A stretch of DNA of 41,932 bases from Actinomycetota bacterium (GTDB lineage: Bacteria; Actinomycetota; Thermoleophilia; Gaiellales; Gaiellaceae), in the NCBI GenBank assembly GCA_005883355.1, contig VAXG01000112.1, positions 1-41,932 on the forward strand, written 5' to 3'. This document shows, in pieces, positions 1-8,139 of this stretch. Position numbers and translations under genes: made by a program. Numbering within the stretch: the stretch's first letter is position 1; each line of letters opens with the position of its first letter. The notes below the pieces were generated by a model, which saw only the letters and a list, made by a program, of their open reading frames with translations, was not told the DNA's origin and searched no databases.

Positions 1-389
1 TTGACGACGAGGATCACAGGCAGCCGCGACTCGAGCGCCTTGCGCAGAACGAACCTCGTTTGCGGCAGCGGCCCTTCGCTTGCGTCGACCAGCAGCAAGA
101 CTCCGTCGACCATCGTGAGCGCGCGCTCGACCTCGCCGCCGAAGTCCGCGTGCCCGGGCGTGTCGACGATGTTGATCTTGACGCCGCCGCGCCGGACGGC
201 CGTGTTCTTCGCCAGGATCGTGATCCCCTTCTCGCGCTCGAGGTCCATCGAGTCGAGAACGCGCTCGGCTACCTCCTGATTCGCCCGAAACGAACCTGAC
301 TGCCACAACATCGCGTCCACGAGCGTCGTCTTGCCGTGATCGACGTGAGCGACGATCGCAATGTCCCGAATGTCCTCGCGAAGCGGCAT
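1..389 (-). CDS. typA: TypA/BipA translational GTPase, N-terminal part (3' end outside window)
   Basis: The reverse strand reads an open frame from an ATG at 389 to the window edge (about 129 residues). It begins [20 protein letters not shown] and contains the G1 P-loop AHVDHGKTT (about residues 14-22), the switch II motif DTPGH and the conserved ITI of switch I in [11 protein letters not shown]. This pattern belongs to the ribosome-associated translation-factor GTPase TypA/BipA, which resembles EF-G and acts on ribosomes under stress and in assembly. The frame [16 protein letters not shown] is typical of TypA rather than EF-G or LepA. The gene is truncated only by the window boundary. It diverges from the small cold-shock gene, with about 106 bp between the two starts. 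Confidence 0.93.
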   Translation of the reverse strand, partial: MPLREDIRDIAIVAHVDHGKTTLVDAMLWQSGSFRANQEVAERVLDSMDLEREKGITILAKNTAVRRGGVKINIVDTPGHADFGGEVERALTMVDGVLLLVDASEGPLPQTRFVLRKALESRLPVILVV

Positions 390-480
390 TCGACGAGGGT
401 AGCGGCACGGACCGCCGCCACTGTGGATTTCGGCGCTATCCTGTGTCTTGACTGGAGCGAGCATCTGCGCGCGCCCCTTT

Positions 481-488
481 GAGGAGGA
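481..488 (+). promoter_or_regulatory. Strong ribosome binding site of the cold-shock-like gene
   Basis: GAGGAGGA lies seven bases upstream of ATG 496. It selects this start over the upstream in-frame TTG at 448, which has no comparable site. Confidence 0.75.
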
Positions 489-495
489 TGATTCC

Positions 496-786
496 ATGAC
501 GGCAGACGCTCGATCGGCGCAGCGTGTCGAAGGTGGTCGGATCAACGGCGACATGCTGTGGTTCAACAACGAGAAGGGTCACGGTTTCATCGAGACGGCG
601 GCAGGAGATCGCCTGCGCGTCGAGGGGCCCGATTTCAGAAACGGTCCTCCGCAGGGGCGAGTCGCGGGGATGGCCGTTACGTTTCGGGTCGCCGGGGACG
701 GCGACGCGGCACGAGCGCAGGACGTCGTCTTTCCGGACGATGCCGCGCCTCGGCGGGCACGCATCCGCCGCAGCGCCGGCCGCTGA
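496..786 (+). CDS. Divergent cold-shock-domain protein
   Basis: This is a 96-residue protein with start ATG 496 behind GAGGAGGA. The central stretch [17 protein letters not shown] (about residues 18-34) matches the first strands and RNP1 of the cold shock domain (consensus GxVKWFNxxKGFGFI), so a nucleic-acid-binding OB fold is likely. Two things are odd. The first RNP1 aromatic is replaced by His (KGHGFI), and RNP2 (VFVHF) is replaced by DRLRVEG. The tail is Arg-rich ([11 protein letters not shown]), which could add nonspecific RNA or DNA affinity. It is longer than a typical 67-residue Csp. It diverges from typA and stands alone. The family assignment rests on the RNP1 region only. Confidence 0.8.
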   Translation: MTADARSAQRVEGGRINGDMLWFNNEKGHGFIETAAGDRLRVEGPDFRNGPPQGRVAGMAVTFRVAGDGDAARAQDVVFPDDAAPRRARIRRSAGR

Positions 787-801
787 AAACGGACCAGTCG
801 C

Positions 802-817
802 GTGACGAACTCGTCAC
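802..817 (+). terminator. Short hairpin downstream of the cold-shock-like gene
   Basis: GTGACGA and TCGTCAC form a perfect 7-bp stem with a 2-base gap, 16 bases after the stop codon. There is no clear T tract, so termination is only a possibility. It directly abuts the first REP-like palindrome. Confidence 0.35.
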
Positions 818-818
818 G

Positions 819-921
819 GTTGCGTACCCGTGCCTGGCACCGGTACGTCCGCGTGACTAGCAGCGCATTCGTGCCCTTCGTCGCTCTTCGGTGATCGTTG
901 CGTACCCGTGCCTGGCACCGG
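819..921. repeat. Two copies of a 25-bp REP-like palindromic unit
   Basis: The 25-bp unit beginning GTTGCGTACCCGTGCCTGGC occurs at 819-843 and again, exact, at 897-921. Its core GTGCCTGGCAC is a perfect inverted repeat around a central T. In copy 1 the symmetry extends to 823-847 with 11 of 12 arm positions pairing. The pair sits in the 200-bp gap between the cold-shock gene and the end of the VWA operon. It looks like a REP doublet, an intergenic palindromic repeat. No RAYT transposase is visible in the window. Confidence 0.6.
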
Positions 922-982
922 GACGCGTCGGAAAGCGCTACGACTGCAGGCGCAGCGGCGTCGAACTGCTCCGGGTGAACGC

Positions 983-1999
983 CTAGGGCAGCCGAGGCGA
1001 CCAGAGCGCGGACAGAAGCCCCGCTGCGACCAGCAACAGTGCGGCGACCGCCAGGAACACATACGTGATCTCGCTGCGGCCCGGCTTGCGTCCGAGGCTT
1101 GAGCCGAGCTTCGAGTACGCCGACTGCAACGACTTCGCGCTCTGTGCGGCGAAGAATTGCCCGCCGGTGCGGACGGCGATGGCCTTGAGCGTCTCGGGAT
1201 CCGGCGGGACCGGCACCCGCCGTCCACTGAAGGGGCCGTTGCCGCCGTCGAAGGTGAGCGTGCCGCTCGGAGTGCCGAGCGCGACGGTGTAGACGGGAAT
1301 CCCCGCCGCCTTGGCGAGATCGGCTCCTGCGCTCGGCTCGAGCTGGCCGCGCGTCTGCGCCCCATCGGACAGAAAGAGGATCGAGACGAGCCCGTGCGTC
1401 GGCGTGTCGGGCGCTGCGGTCGTGTTCGAGGCGAGGTTGCCATTGTCCGCCGTCACCGCCTGCTGGCCGAGCTTCACGGCGGCGGCGAGAGCGTCGCCGA
1501 TGGCCGTGCCGCCGAAGCTGGGGAACCATTCGATGGTCTGCAGGGACTTCCGGACGAGATCGTGATTCGTCGTCGGCGGCGTCGCCACCGCGGGATCGCC
1601 CGCAAAGGCGATCAGTCCGACCTGAAGCCGATCGGGAACACGGTCGAGGAACGTGCGGACCGCTGCGGTCGCAGCGCCGATCCGACTGGGCTTCACGTCC
1701 TTCGCTTCCATCGACCGCGACACGTCGACGACGAGGATCACAGTTGCGCGGTCGCGCGCCACGAGCGTCTTGTGTTGCGGACGAGCCATTCCAATGCAGA
1801 GTGCGGCGAGTGCGAGGAAGAAGAGAGCGAGCGGCACGAATCGCCGCCGGTAGCCTCCGCCGATCACGCCGGCCAGCACCTCGAGATTCGTGAAGCGGAT
1901 CGCGTAACGCATGCGCCGGCGCTCGGAGAGCACGTAGAGCAGGACCGCGAGCGGCACCACAAGGAGTGTCAAGAGGAGCAGAGGCCGCTCGAACGTCAC
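983..1999 (-). CDS. BatA-like membrane-anchored VWA-domain protein (distal copy)
   Basis: This is a 338-residue protein. The N-terminus (TFERPLLLLTLLVVPLAVLL) is a BatA-type membrane segment, a second helix lies at about 53-72, and a VWA domain follows with MIDAS motif DVSRS (about 92-96), then one C-terminal helix. I chose GTG 1999 rather than GTG 2014. It overlaps the upstream TGA as GTGA, has GGAGG six bases before it, and makes the N-terminus align with its paralog at 2700-3662. VWA proteins next to MoxR and DUF58 are thought to act as metal-dependent adhesion or assembly factors at the membrane. This is the last gene of a five-gene coupled operon, and its exact role is unknown. Confidence 0.88.
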   Translation of the reverse strand: MTFERPLLLLTLLVVPLAVLLYVLSERRRMRYAIRFTNLEVLAGVIGGGYRRRFVPLALFFLALAALCIGMARPQHKTLVARDRATVILVVDVSRSMEAKDVKPSRIGAATAAVRTFLDRVPDRLQVGLIAFAGDPAVATPPTTNHDLVRKSLQTIEWFPSFGGTAIGDALAAAVKLGQQAVTADNGNLASNTTAAPDTPTHGLVSILFLSDGAQTRGQLEPSAGADLAKAAGIPVYTVALGTPSGTLTFDGGNGPFSGRRVPVPPDPETLKAIAVRTGGQFFAAQSAKSLQSAYSKLGSSLGRKPGRSEITYVFLAVAALLLVAAGLLSALWSPRLP

Positions 2000-2703
2000 G
2001 AGCCACCTCCGCACACCGCGCCAACCTGGACGACGGCCCGAACGCCCTGAACCGCCGCCGTGGAACGCACTGTCGCTCGGACGCGCCGCCCCTGAATGCT
2101 CCGCGTCGCGCTCACGCCCTGGATCAGCGGCTGCGACGGTGCCGCCTGCGTGTAGAAGGCGACAGCGTGCCAGGCCGAGATCAGGTGCTCACTCCTCGCG
2201 CATTCGACGAGAGCCCGAACGCGTCCGGCCCGGAGCCGGACGGTGCGAACCCTGGTGATCGTCGGCTCTCCCGGCTGGAACGCGGCCAGCATCCTGCGCG
2301 GCACCGGCCCAGAGCCGCCGCCCGATGACGGCAGGCAACCGAGATGTGGGCGGAAGCTCGGCCCTTGTGGCGCGTTCCCGGAGTAGGTAGCCCGGAACAG
2401 CGCCGAGCGTGACGTCGTCACGCCCGGGTTCACCGGGCTGCCGAGCTTGCCGAGGAAGGCGATGTCGATAGCACGGTCGGTCAGCTCCGCATCCAGTCCG
2501 CCGATCACGTAACCGCGAGGGCACGAGAGCTGGAAGTCGACGCGTGGCCGCGGAGTCGTCAGCCCCGCGGGCACGACGACCCACGGCCCGGCGACGCGGA
2601 CGCAGACCGGCAGTCCACGGCACTCGTTCGTCGCATCCGCCGGCGCTGCGCCCATTCCGGCGACCGCCGCCAGGAGAGCCGCCGCCAGGAAGACTCGCCT
2701 CAC
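1996..2703 (-). CDS. Secreted protein of unknown function between the two VWA genes
   Basis: This 235-residue protein starts at GTG 2703, which overlaps the stop of the preceding VWA gene as GTGA and is served by AGGAGG at 2709-2714. A clear Sec signal peptide (RRVFLAAALLAAVAGMGAAPADA) leads into a mature domain with several cysteines (ECRGLPVCVRV, SCPRGYVIGG, GCLPSS, ECARSEHL) that could form disulfides. I do not recognise a family. The phrase SCPRGYVIGGLDAEL is distinctive and could seed a search. Its position inside the MoxR operon suggests an envelope partner or substrate of the two VWA proteins, which is an inference from context only. Confidence 0.8.
   Translation of the reverse strand: MRRVFLAAALLAAVAGMGAAPADATNECRGLPVCVRVAGPWVVVPAGLTTPRPRVDFQLSCPRGYVIGGLDAELTDRAIDIAFLGKLGSPVNPGVTTSRSALFRATYSGNAPQGPSFRPHLGCLPSSGGGSGPVPRRMLAAFQPGEPTITRVRTVRLRAGRVRALVECARSEHLISAWHAVAFYTQAAPSQPLIQGVSATRSIQGRRVRATVRSTAAVQGVRAVVQVGAVCGGGS
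2006..2010 (-). promoter_or_regulatory. Ribosome binding site deciding the VWA start at 1999
   Basis: On the minus strand GGAGG stands six bases before GTG 1999, inside the 3' end of the upstream gene. It supports the shorter start for the distal VWA gene. Confidence 0.65.
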
Positions 2704-3662
2704 GGCACCCTCCTGAACCACGCCGCCGACAGTGCTCCGCCGAACAGCAGGAAGGCCGCCGAGCCTCCCGCGAACAAGTCGGTGATCTCGCGTTTCTCGC
2801 GGCGGTGACCCAGACGTGAGCCGAGCTTCTCGTAGATCTGCCGCAGACGCGTTGCGTCCGGGGCGGTGAAGAACTGCCCGCCGGTTGCACTTGCGACGGT
2901 GCGAAGAGTCTCTGGGCTCGGCGGCACCCGCAGCTGCGCTTGATACCCACCCGCAACGGGAACGTTCACGACGCCGTCCGGGGTGCCGACGACGACCGTG
3001 TAGACGGGGATGTGTTGGGACCTCGCCTGTGCAGCCGCGACGTCGGGCGTCGTACGGCCACTCATCTGAGCGCCGTCCGAGATGACGAGCATGGCGGTCG
3101 GCGGAATCCGTCCGTCGCTGGTTCGCTCGGCACGCGCGAGGCGGGTCCCGAGCGCCACGGCGTCACCAAGCGCCGTCCCTTGTCCCGGCTTGAGCGAATT
3201 CAGCGCAGTGCGGACCAGCCCACGATCCTCCGTCGGAGCGACCGCCACGTAGGCGCGGCCCGCGAACCCGATCACGCCGACCCGGAACTTCTTCGGCATC
3301 CCGTCGACAAAAGCCTGCGCTGCGCTTCTCGCAGCTGCCAGCCTGGACGGCCGGACGTCTTGCGAGCTCATCGACAACGAGGAGTCGATCGCGATCAACA
3401 CAGTCGCCTCCTCTCGTTGGACGCTCACGCTCGCACGCGGCCTCGCGACACCCACGACCATCGCGGCGAGCGCAACGAGAAAGAAGGCGAGGGGTAGGTG
3501 CCGGCGCCAGCCCGGAGCCGTGCTGACGAGGTTCGGCAGCAGAGCGGGCGCACTGAAGCGGGCCGCGTAGCTCTGTCGGCGCCGTTCGCGGAGGACGTAG
3601 AGCCCCACGAGCACCGGTACGAGCACGAGGCCGATCAGTGCGAGCGGAGACTGAAAGCTCAT
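2700..3662 (-). CDS. BatA-like membrane-anchored VWA-domain protein (proximal copy)
   Basis: This 320-residue protein begins SFQSPLALIGLVLVPVLVGL, a BatA-type N-terminal helix. A second helix lies near 56-75, then a VWA domain with MIDAS motif DSSLS (93-97) and downstream SDGAQ, and a C-terminal helix (FAGGSAAFLLFGGALSAAWF). It is a close paralog of the distal VWA gene, with the same length class, helix pattern and phrases such as VYTV and GGQFF. The ATG overlaps the stop of the DUF58 gene (ATGA). Both copies keep MIDAS residues, so both probably bind a divalent cation. The proteins probably form a membrane complex driven by the MoxR ATPase. Confidence 0.9.
   Translation of the reverse strand: MSFQSPLALIGLVLVPVLVGLYVLRERRRQSYAARFSAPALLPNLVSTAPGWRRHLPLAFFLVALAAMVVGVARPRASVSVQREEATVLIAIDSSLSMSSQDVRPSRLAAARSAAQAFVDGMPKKFRVGVIGFAGRAYVAVAPTEDRGLVRTALNSLKPGQGTALGDAVALGTRLARAERTSDGRIPPTAMLVISDGAQMSGRTTPDVAAAQARSQHIPVYTVVVGTPDGVVNVPVAGGYQAQLRVPPSPETLRTVASATGGQFFTAPDATRLRQIYEKLGSRLGHRREKREITDLFAGGSAAFLLFGGALSAAWFRRVP
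2709..2714 (-). promoter_or_regulatory. Ribosome binding site AGGAGG for the secreted protein
   Basis: AGGAGG on the minus strand, five bases before GTG 2703, supports starting the secreted protein at the signal peptide rather than at the longer upstream frame. Confidence 0.65.
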
Positions 3663-4585
3663 CGGCGTGCGCCTCGTCGTAAGAAGACGGCAAACGAGCG
3701 GAGCCAGTCACCTGCAGTCGTCAGCACGACATGACGCGCTCCCGCGGCTGCAAGAACGCGTGCCAGCTCGGCACGCTCTGCCGCAGCCGCCGTCGCAAAA
3801 CGAGCCCGCAGGCGCTCATTTCGCGTGTCGGCGCGCAACTGCCTCCCCGTCTCGGGATCGACCAACCAGAGAACGCCCGCGTTCGGCAACTCCTGCTCGC
3901 GCGGGTCCCGGATCTCGACGGCGATCACGTCGTGCCTGCTCGAGAGCTCGAGCAGCGGCCGCCGCCAGTCGAGCGGTCCGCGAAAGTCGCTGACGACGAC
4001 GACCGCGGAGCGTTGCCGGGCAAGCGACGCAGTCCGATGCAGTGCTTCTCCGAGCGACGTTGCGCCTGCATTCTCCAGGCCCGGCTCGTCACGCAGGGTC
4101 GAAAGGAGCCCGAGCAGCCCGACCCGTCCCTGCCTGGGCGGAAGGGACCGCGGCCGATCGTCGCCGAACGTCACGAACCCGAGCCGGTTGCCGCGTCTCG
4201 TCGCCACGTTCCCGACCGCAATTGCGACGCCCTCGGCAACGTCGGCCTTTCGGCGGTCGGCGGTGCCGAAGTGCATCGACGCCGACGTGTCCAGCACGAG
4301 CCACGTCACGAGCACCCGCTCCGCAAGATGCACGCGAACGTGCGGGACGCTGGTGCGCGCGGTGACGTTCCAGTCGATTCGCCGCACGTCGTCGTCACCC
4401 GGGACATAAGGACGCACCTGCACGAGCTCGGTTCCATCGCCGAGGAGCGCCGAGCGATAATCGCCCGCCAGCAAGCCCTGCATCTTGCGCCCAATGATGA
4501 CGTCGAGCGCCCTCAGCAGCGCATCGGGCAGCGGCCCCGGCCCCGGCCGCGCGGGTGTCGGCTCGGAGTGAAGGGGGTGGCTCAA
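3659..4585 (-). CDS. DUF58-domain protein
   Basis: This 308-residue protein has the DUF58 hallmark RPYVPGDDDVRRIDWNVTAR (about 78-97), followed by a degenerate VWA-like fold starting LVLDTSASM. DUF58 proteins accompany MoxR ATPases and BatA-type proteins almost universally. Their role is thought to be in envelope maturation or stress, with no defined reaction. It overlaps moxR upstream and the VWA gene downstream by 4 bases each, so translation is probably coupled. There is no signal peptide or membrane helix, so it is presumably cytoplasmic or peripheral. Confidence 0.92.
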   Translation of the reverse strand: MSHPLHSEPTPARPGPGPLPDALLRALDVIIGRKMQGLLAGDYRSALLGDGTELVQVRPYVPGDDDVRRIDWNVTARTSVPHVRVHLAERVLVTWLVLDTSASMHFGTADRRKADVAEGVAIAVGNVATRRGNRLGFVTFGDDRPRSLPPRQGRVGLLGLLSTLRDEPGLENAGATSLGEALHRTASLARQRSAVVVVSDFRGPLDWRRPLLELSSRHDVIAVEIRDPREQELPNAGVLWLVDPETGRQLRADTRNERLRARFATAAAAERAELARVLAAAGARHVVLTTAGDWLRSFAVFLRRGARR

Positions 4586-5601
4586 GCGGCGCCGAAAGAG
4601 GCGAGGTCCGTCTTGGGAACCGGAACGGCGGCCAGCACCTTCTCCAGGATCGCGTCCGCGGTGACCTCCTCGGCGAGCGCCTGATACGTAAGGACGAGCC
4701 GATGGCGCAACGCGTCCTTCGCGAGCGTCTGCAGGTCATCGGCGAGCACGTAGTCCCGGCCTCGCACAAGTGCAAGTGCGCGGGATGCCTGTACGAGGCT
4801 GATCGGACCACGCGGACTCGCTCCGAACGCGATGAAGTCCTTCAGATTCCCGACACCGTGAGCCGCGGGCTCCCGCGTCACGGTCGCGATGCCGACGGCA
4901 TAGCTGACGAGCGCCGGATCGACATAGACGTCGAACACCGCCTGCTGTAGCGATTGCAGATCCTCGAGCGAGAGCGCCTGTCGCAGCTCGGGCGCCGCGA
5001 CCAGCTGGCGCTGCACGATCGTGAGCTCCTCGTCGTGCTCGGGGTAGTCGATCAGCACCTTCAGCATGAAGCGATCGATCTGCGCCTCGGGCAGCGGGTA
5101 CGTTCCCTCGGACTCGATCGGGTTCTGCGTCGCCATGACGAGGAAGGGATCCGGAACGGGATAGCTCGTGTGTCCGATCGTGACCTGGCGCTCCTGCATC
5201 ACCTCGAGCAAGGCCGATTGCACCTTGGCCGGGGCCCGGTTGATCTCGTCGGCCAGCAGGAAGTTGCAGAAGACGGGACCGAGCTCCGTCTCGAAGGCGC
5301 CCTCGCCGGGCCGATAGATACGGGTGCCAACGAGATCCGACGGGACGAGGTCGGGCGTGAACTGGACACGGGAGAACGACCCTCCGAGGACTCCGGCCGT
5401 CGTCTTGATGGTGAGGGTCTTGGCGAGCCCAGGCACGCCCTCGATCAGAAGATGGCCCTGGGCCAGCAGGCAGACGAGGACGCGCTCGAGCATGTCGTCC
5501 TGACCCGCGATCACCCGCCGGATCTCGAAGAGGGCCTGCTCGAGGCGATCCTTGGCCTCCGTCGGCGAGGGCACGGGCAGGTCGGTGTGTGGCTCGGTCA
5601 C
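4582..5601 (-). CDS. MoxR-family AAA+ ATPase
   Basis: This 339-residue AAA+ protein has Walker A GVPGLAKT (55-62), Walker B FLLADEI (114-120) followed by NRAPAKVQSALLEVMQE, sensor 1 ATQNP and the sensor 2 region ASPRG. These are textbook MoxR features. MoxR ATPases act as chaperones or insert cofactors and metals into partner proteins, here probably the VWA/DUF58 set. It starts at GTG 5601 behind a GGGAGAGG-type ribosome site and is the first gene of the operon. The promoter must lie in the 119-bp gap shared with the DUF4242 gene. Confidence 0.95.
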   Translation of the reverse strand: MTEPHTDLPVPSPTEAKDRLEQALFEIRRVIAGQDDMLERVLVCLLAQGHLLIEGVPGLAKTLTIKTTAGVLGGSFSRVQFTPDLVPSDLVGTRIYRPGEGAFETELGPVFCNFLLADEINRAPAKVQSALLEVMQERQVTIGHTSYPVPDPFLVMATQNPIESEGTYPLPEAQIDRFMLKVLIDYPEHDEELTIVQRQLVAAPELRQALSLEDLQSLQQAVFDVYVDPALVSYAVGIATVTREPAAHGVGNLKDFIAFGASPRGPISLVQASRALALVRGRDYVLADDLQTLAKDALRHRLVLTYQALAEEVTADAILEKVLAAVPVPKTDLASFGAA

Positions 5602-5720
5602 GTCCTCTCCCTCCTTTGCGTGTACAGAGTCATATACGAGAGCAGGCGAACCTAAGTTTCTCCTGAGAGCGTACGGATCTTCGCCTGGACAAAGGCGGCT
5701 CGAAGTGCATAGCCTTACCC
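5602..5720. promoter_or_regulatory. Divergent intergenic region between moxR and the DUF4242 gene
   Basis: These 119 bp separate two divergent start codons and are the only place for both promoters. They are locally more AT-rich (for example CATATACGAG, CCTAAGTTTCTCC). I see no box convincing enough to assign a specific -35 or -10. Confidence 0.4.
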
Positions 5721-6005
5721 ATGACGAAGTTCCTGATCGAACGAAAGTTCCACGTCGGCGAAGCCGACATGCCCGAGGTCAGCCGCCGCTCGAAGAGGAT
5801 CGCGATCGATAGCTACCCGGAGATCACCTGGCTGCACAGCCACGTGGTCGTCGACAGCGCAGGCACAGTGAAGACCTATTGCATCTACGAAGCCCCGACC
5901 GAGGAAATCGTCCGGGCCCATGCAGACGAGCTCGGTCTCCACGATGTCGAAGGGGTCTACGAGGTCGCGGGCGACGTCACGCCGGACGACTTCCCGCTGG
6001 ACTAA
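5721..6005 (+). CDS. DUF4242 (SCO4226-like nickel-binding) small protein
   Basis: This is a 94-residue protein. The opening TKFLIERKFHV, the central WLHSHVVVDSAGTVKTYCIY and EAPTEEIVRAHADELGL are the recognisable DUF4242 pattern, a ferredoxin-like fold. The Streptomyces member SCO4226 binds nickel. The candidate metal ligands are His and Cys residues in WLHSHV and TYCIY. It is a single gene divergent from moxR. Its last four bases overlap the stop of the convergent cyclase gene. Nickel binding is known for one family member only and is not shown here. Confidence 0.85.
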   Translation: MTKFLIERKFHVGEADMPEVSRRSKRIAIDSYPEITWLHSHVVVDSAGTVKTYCIYEAPTEEIVRAHADELGLHDVEGVYEVAGDVTPDDFPLD

Positions 6006-8104
6006 GAATCGGCCGGCTGGGGGCTCCTCCTCCCCAACAACTCCGCGTCGCTGACGTGGACCACTGCCTGCGCGGCGACAGCCTGACGCAGAGTGATCTT
6101 GCGTCGGAGCTCGAGGTCGTCGCCGCCGATGAGATCCAGCGCCTGCTGGTAGAAGCCGACCGCCTCCTCCTTCGCCCAACCCCGCCCGGCCTGATCGCCT
6201 GCGATGACAAAATAGTCGCCGGCCCGGCGCCCCTCCCCCGCCTCCCGCCAATGCTGTGCGAGAGCCGACGCAGCCGCCGGAATTTCCGACGTCGTCTCTT
6301 CGAGGAACATCGCGACCTGCGCGTGTCGCTTGCGGCGCTGCGGGCGGGGGAGAGTTGCATACGCGGCGTCGCGGATCAGATCGTGCTTGAAGCTGAACTG
6401 CTGGTCTCCGCGCAGTCTGGAGACAGACTCTCGCCGGACGAGGTCTCGCCCTTCGAGCGAGTCGAGGAGCTCGGCGAGGTCGAGCTCTCCCGCGGACATC
6501 CCCTCCAGCGCCCCCGTCCAGAAGACTTTTCCGACAACTGCCGCATCGAGCAACACCGCCCGCTCGCCCGGCGGGAGCGCGTCGAGACGGGCCGCCACGA
6601 TGCCGCGGATGGTCGTCGGAAGCTCTGAGGTCGACCCCGTCGCGTCTTCGGCCACCGAAGCAGCCAGCTCTTCGATGAAGAGGGGATTGCCTTCCCCGAT
6701 GAGGCCGATCTCAGCGGATTCGTGTCGGGCCTTGTGCATGTGGCGCAAGACCTGGGCGGCCAGCTCCTTGGCGTGCTCTTCGCCGAGCGGCTCGACAGGC
6801 AGAGCGGTGAATCCGGGCAGCCCGCCTCCCCAGCCTGGGCGCCGCTCGAGCAGGTCCGGACGGGCAAGCGTGAGCAAGAGGAGCGGAACGTCGCGGACGC
6901 GCGACGCCAGCACCTCGAGGAGGTCGAGCATGCCCGCATCCGCCCAGTGGATGTCCTCGAAGACGAGCACCGTCGGTCGGTCGGTCGCCAGCGCCTCGAC
7001 CAGCCGACGGGCGGAGAGGAAGAGCGTCTGACGGTTGCCGACGTCGCCTCCCTTCCCGATCCCGATCAGCATCGCGATGTGTGCGCTGGCTTCTTGCGCC
7101 TCGTCCTCGAAGAGCTCGGCCACGGCTCGGTCGAGCTTCTTGCAGGCAGTCGCCGCCTCGTCGGTGTCGAAGATCTTGGCCACTTGCTTGACCTGGGTGG
7201 CGAAGGCTCCGTACGGGATCACCTCCCCGTAGGGAAGAGATCTCCCTTTGATCACCCGCGCACCTCCGGCGCCTGCAAGCTCCGCGAACTCGCTTGCCAG
7301 CCGGGTCTTGCCGATGCCGGCGGGCCCGAAGAGCGTGACAAGCTGCGGCCGGCGCTCGACGACGACGTTGTCCCAGATCCGCTGCAACGCGGCGAGCTCA
7401 GACACTCGACCCAACATCGGGACGCGACTCGCGGCACGCTCGCCGGGCCCAGCCGAGGCTGCAAGAGCACGCCACACACGCACAGGCTCCTGCTTGCCTT
7501 TGGCAATGACCGGGTCGGCCTCCTCGTAGCGAATGACGGAACGCGTCGCTCGGTATGTCTCTTCACCCACGAGGATCCCGTTCACGGGAGCGGCTTCCTG
7601 CAGACGCGAGGCGGTGTTGACGACATCGCCGGCAACCACACCTTCCCCCTGCGCAAGGCTCGCGGCGAGCGACACGAGGGCCTCGCCGGTGTTGACTGCG
7701 ATCCGGACGCGGAGCTCGAGCTCAGGATCGCTGCAATTCAGCTCCTCGACCGCGGCGCACATCGCAAGAGCGGCTCTAACTGCTCGTTCCGGATCGTCCC
7801 CGTGCGCGACCGGCGCTCCGAAAACCGCCATCACCGCATCGCCGATGAACTTCTCGACGGTCCCGCCGAACGCCTCGATCTCGGAGCGGACGCGCGCGAA
7901 ATACGGCGTCAGAATCGCCCGGACGTCTTCGGGATCGAGCTTCTCGGCGCGCGCGGTGAAACCGACAAGATCTGCGAAGAGCACGGTGACGACCTTCCGC
8001 TCCTCCGCCAAGCCGTGCGACCGGTCGGGGAGCGGTTCCGCACAGGCCAGGCAGAACTTCGCGATCGGCGGGTTCTCTTGCCCGCAGCTCGGACAGGTGA
8101 TCAT
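6002..8104 (-). CDS. Zinc-ribbon / class III nucleotide cyclase / AAA ATPase regulator, short form
   Basis: This protein is about 700 residues from ATG 8104 (TTG 8110 is an alternative). It opens with a CxxC...CxxC zinc ribbon (CPSCGQE, FCLACAE). A class III cyclase domain follows, with metal aspartates in LFADLVGF and EKFIGDAVMAVFG and the GDVVNTASRLQ motif. Next comes an ATPase of the AAA_16/STAND type with Walker A GPAGIGKT and Walker B VLVFEDIHWAD. Members usually continue with several hundred residues of TPR repeats. This one ends soon after RRKITLRQAVAAQAVVHVSD, so it has lost the TPR region or stops early. It may make cAMP or serve as an ATP-driven signalling platform, and the ligand is unknown. 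It ends tail-to-tail on the DUF4242 gene. Confidence 0.88.
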   Translation of the reverse strand: MITCPSCGQENPPIAKFCLACAEPLPDRSHGLAEERKVVTVLFADLVGFTARAEKLDPEDVRAILTPYFARVRSEIEAFGGTVEKFIGDAVMAVFGAPVAHGDDPERAVRAALAMCAAVEELNCSDPELELRVRIAVNTGEALVSLAASLAQGEGVVAGDVVNTASRLQEAAPVNGILVGEETYRATRSVIRYEEADPVIAKGKQEPVRVWRALAASAGPGERAASRVPMLGRVSELAALQRIWDNVVVERRPQLVTLFGPAGIGKTRLASEFAELAGAGGARVIKGRSLPYGEVIPYGAFATQVKQVAKIFDTDEAATACKKLDRAVAELFEDEAQEASAHIAMLIGIGKGGDVGNRQTLFLSARRLVEALATDRPTVLVFEDIHWADAGMLDLLEVLASRVRDVPLLLLTLARPDLLERRPGWGGGLPGFTALPVEPLGEEHAKELAAQVLRHMHKARHESAEIGLIGEGNPLFIEELAASVAEDATGSTSELPTTIRGIVAARLDALPPGERAVLLDAAVVGKVFWTGALEGMSAGELDLAELLDSLEGRDLVRRESVSRLRGDQQFSFKHDLIRDAAYATLPRPQRRKRHAQVAMFLEETTSEIPAAASALAQHWREAGEGRRAGDYFVIAGDQAGRGWAKEEAVGFYQQALDLIGGDDLELRRKITLRQAVAAQAVVHVSDAELLGRRSPQPADS

Positions 8105-8139
8105 CGGCAAAGCGTACGGACGAAGAGGGAAACGGTCTA

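Noticed and set aside
784..985. tRNA or small RNA gene
   Set aside because: No cloverleaf or CCA-type end. The region is explained by a small hairpin and two REP-like palindromes.
579..2024. 481-codon open frame on the minus strand
   Set aside because: Arg/Ala-rich shadow of the VWA gene in another frame. It has no domain motif, and the real VWA frame has MIDAS and helices.
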